In this document: positions 62,600-64,000 of the stretch, piece after piece
Layout of the letters: each line of letters begins with the position of its first letter
How positions within the stretch are numbered: position 1 is the stretch's first letter
Notes under the pieces: generated by a model
What the model saw: only the letters and a program-made list of their open reading frames with translations
What the model was told of the DNA's origin: nothing
Database searches by the model: none
Position numbers and translations under genes: made by a program
NCBI GenBank assembly: GCA_934663645.1
Contig: CAKUKR010000003.1
Span: 1 to 64,000 of the forward strand
DNA: 64,000 bases
Reading direction: 5' to 3'
DNA from: an uncultured Muribaculaceae bacterium
Lineage (GTDB): Bacteria; Bacteroidota; Bacteroidia; Bacteroidales; Muribaculaceae

Positions 62600-63280
62600 A
62601 TGTCAGATAAGAAACATCACGAAGAAGGCAACGCCATAGACCACCTCGACGCGGACCTCAAAGGCGCGAGCGAGAAGATTGTCGCCAACAAGAAGCCCCT
62701 CGCAATAGTTCTGGGCATCATAGTGATAGCAGCACTCGCCGTTGCCGGATATTTCTATTTGCTCCGCAACCCGCAGAATGAGAAGGCCTTTGACGCTTAC
62801 GGCAAGGTGGAGGTAAACAACCCAGCCGCCAGCGACACGATACTCGCCAACGAATACAAGAAGGTTGCCGACCAGTACGACGGCACTGACGCAGCGAACC
62901 TCGCAGCAGTCGAAGCCGCAGAACACTTCTACGAAATCGGCAAATACCAGGACGCGCTCAACTACCTCAACAAGTTCAGCACCAGCAACGAGGTTCTCAG
63001 CGCTACCACCACAATAATGAAAGGCGACTGCTACGTCAACCTCAAGAAATATGACGAGGCAATCAGCCAGTTCCAGAAAGCAGCCGCAGACGCTGCCGAC
63101 AACGACCAGATAGTGCCGCTCGCGCTCATCAAATGCGCAACAGTATACGACGCGCAGAAGAAGTATGACAAGGCTCTCGAAATATACGAGCAGCTCTACC
63201 AGCGCAACCCGAACTACGCGTTCAACGGCATGACAATGGAGGCATACATCGAGCGCGAGAAAGCCCGCCTCGGCAAATAA
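62600..63280 (+). CDS. Inner-membrane-anchored TPR protein
   Basis: 226 residues from MSDKKHHEEG. A single transmembrane helix at about 34-57 (PLAIVLGIIVIAALAVAGYFYLL) is followed by three TPR-like units at about 95-215 (AAVEAAEHFYEIGKYQDALNYLNKF, IMKGDCYVNLKKYDEAISQFQKAA, IKCATVYDAQKKYDKALEIYEQL). Predicted with the TPRs in the periplasm, where it could be a scaffold, as with YfgM/BamD-like proteins. It stands alone and ends with a strong terminator. Confidence 0.85.
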   Translation: MSDKKHHEEGNAIDHLDADLKGASEKIVANKKPLAIVLGIIVIAALAVAGYFYLLRNPQNEKAFDAYGKVEVNNPAASDTILANEYKKVADQYDGTDAANLAAVEAAEHFYEIGKYQDALNYLNKFSTSNEVLSATTTIMKGDCYVNLKKYDEAISQFQKAAADAADNDQIVPLALIKCATVYDAQKKYDKALEIYEQLYQRNPNYAFNGMTMEAYIEREKARLGK

Positions 63281-63352
63281 CCTCCTCAGGCACACCATCA
63301 ATACCGAATAATAGACTCACAAAAATAATAAAACACTTTTTGCGTATTTATT

Positions 63353-63392
63353 AAAAAGGCGGCTGGCTCTCGAGCTGACCGCCTTTTTCTTT
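63353..63392 (+). terminator. Terminator of the TPR gene
   Basis: ggcgg...ccgcc stem with a partially paired inner part, flanked by five As before and tttttctttt after. It lies about 70 bp after the stop codon. Confidence 0.75.
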
Positions 63393-63483
63393 TACCGCCG
63401 TTCCTTGCAGTCCCACTGTAATGCATCGTTTCACCCCTGGGAAGGTGCACGGGAGCGAACACTGGCTCAACTCAACAATAGAT

Positions 63484-63897
63484 ATGTCAACACTGATGAA
63501 ATACCTCACAGTATGGCTCTTCGGAGGTCTCGGCGCGATATGCCGCTACGGCATAGTCCGCCTGTTTGACGCTCACGGCTGGTCTACAGGCGCATTCGCC
63601 GCCATGCCCACGCTTGCAGCCAACCTCATCGCCTGTTTCGCGATAGGCATCATCGCCGGCTGGCTCAACTCCTCGCCATGGAGCGACGACACGCGCAACG
63701 CCTTCGCCCTCGCCTCGATGACCGGCTTCTGCGGCGGCTTCTCCACATTCTCCACCTTCACCCTCGACGCGGTGCGCTACTTCGAGCAGGGACGCTTCAA
63801 CGCCTGGGTGGTGATAGGCATTGCCACGGTCGTCGGCTGCCTGCTGGCTTGCGCCGCCGGCTACTGGCTCGCCCTGCGCCTCCGCCCCTCACGCTGA
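63484..63897 (+). CDS. crcB: Fluoride ion channel CrcB/Fluc
   Basis: 137 residues from MSTLMKYLTVWLFGG, four transmembrane helices. Signatures: GGLGAICRYGIV near the N-terminus and GFCGGFSTFSTF (about 80-91), the Fluc motif with the Na+-site glycines and the phenylalanine track. It exports fluoride as a dual-topology dimer. An earlier ATG (63421) would add a hydrophilic tail unlike the family. I looked for a fluoride riboswitch upstream and did not find one. Confidence 0.93.
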   Translation: MSTLMKYLTVWLFGGLGAICRYGIVRLFDAHGWSTGAFAAMPTLAANLIACFAIGIIAGWLNSSPWSDDTRNAFALASMTGFCGGFSTFSTFTLDAVRYFEQGRFNAWVVIGIATVVGCLLACAAGYWLALRLRPSR

Positions 63898-63909
63898 CAT
63901 TGTCAGGAG

Positions 63910-63946
63910 CCTCGGGAGTTCTCCGAGTAGTCTGAGAACTCCGAGG
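63910..63946. terminator. Hairpin after crcB
   Basis: cctcgggagttctc (63910-63923) with gagaactccgagg (63934-63946): 13 bp with one bulged base. It sits between crcB and the likely stop codon of a gene coming from the right end on the minus strand, so could serve both. Confidence 0.55.
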
Positions 63947-63963
63947 TTTCAGAGGCAATAGTG

Positions 63964-64000
63964 TCACGCCTTGCCAAGACGGCGCAGGTATTCCAACTCG
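63964..64000 (-). CDS. Possible C-terminal end of a gene running off the window
   Basis: The minus strand ends in ...ELEYLRRLGKA-stop (TGA at 63964-63966) in one open frame. It fits as the 3' end of a convergent gene because a hairpin follows directly, but 11 residues are too few to identify it. Confidence 0.3.
   Translation of the reverse strand, partial: ELEYLRRLGKA

Noticed and set aside
63393-63483. Fluoride riboswitch before crcB
   Set aside because: The conserved fluoride aptamer core and its pseudoknot could not be located in the short stretch between the terminator and crcB.

Overview
The window looks like a chromosomal segment of a gut Bacteroidales, most likely a Muribaculaceae-type genome. 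The reasons are: Bacteroidetes-style promoters (TTTG, about 20 bp, TAnnTTTG) in front of many genes; surface proteins ending in type IX secretion (T9SS) C-terminal sorting domains; BspA-type leucine-rich repeats; SusC/BtuB-style surface nutrient uptake; an OstA-like gene next to SurA and MutL; and moderately high GC. No rRNA, phage, insertion sequence or CRISPR array is visible. The taxonomic call is inference from gene content.

Left part (1-17.7 kb): an outer-membrane barrel gene, two small membrane-protein genes and a DUF4143-type ATPase gene in a visibly more AT-rich islet, with composite repeats on both sides of the ATPase gene. Then comes a compact minus-strand operon recQ - lipoprotein PPIase-like - surA - ostA-like - mutL (12.3 to 3.8 kb), joining DNA repair and outer-membrane biogenesis. 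A three-gene unit (SDR epimerase, GNGPSL-type glycosyltransferase-like protein, YitT/YczE-like membrane protein), pckA and a maltose/sugar O-acetyltransferase follow. A candidate small RNA lies between pckA and the SDR gene.

Centre (17.8-32.5 kb): a cobalamin-riboswitch-led locus: promoter, B12 aptamer, btuB-type TonB receptor, a BtuG-type surface lipoprotein and a second surface lipoprotein, all translationally coupled. They are followed by four genes whose products carry T9SS-like C-termini: a Trp-rich 'domain X' protein, a BtuG-like propeller, a 1,875-residue mosaic containing both domain X and a BtuG-like propeller around a BspA LRR array, and another BtuG-like propeller. I infer that this is an expanded cobamide-capture system using two routes to the surface. 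It is the most interesting part of the window.

Then a GT2 glycosyltransferase gene and a tRNA(CAT), followed (33.8-51.3 kb, minus strand) by a BspA-type LRR protein and five large T9SS cargo genes. Three of the five are tandem paralogues. Gaps between these genes contain strong stem-loops.

Right part (51.8-64 kb): housekeeping genes. tRNA-Glu - rpsT - tRNA-Glu, a periplasmic TonB-C-domain protein and a low-molecular-weight tyrosine phosphatase behind a structured leader, a POT peptide transporter, sufE, lpxB, a beta-helix-like lipoprotein, an exported bleomycin-hydrolase-type peptidase, recO, rpoN, a TPR protein and crcB. The last 37 bases may hold the C-terminal end of another minus-strand gene.
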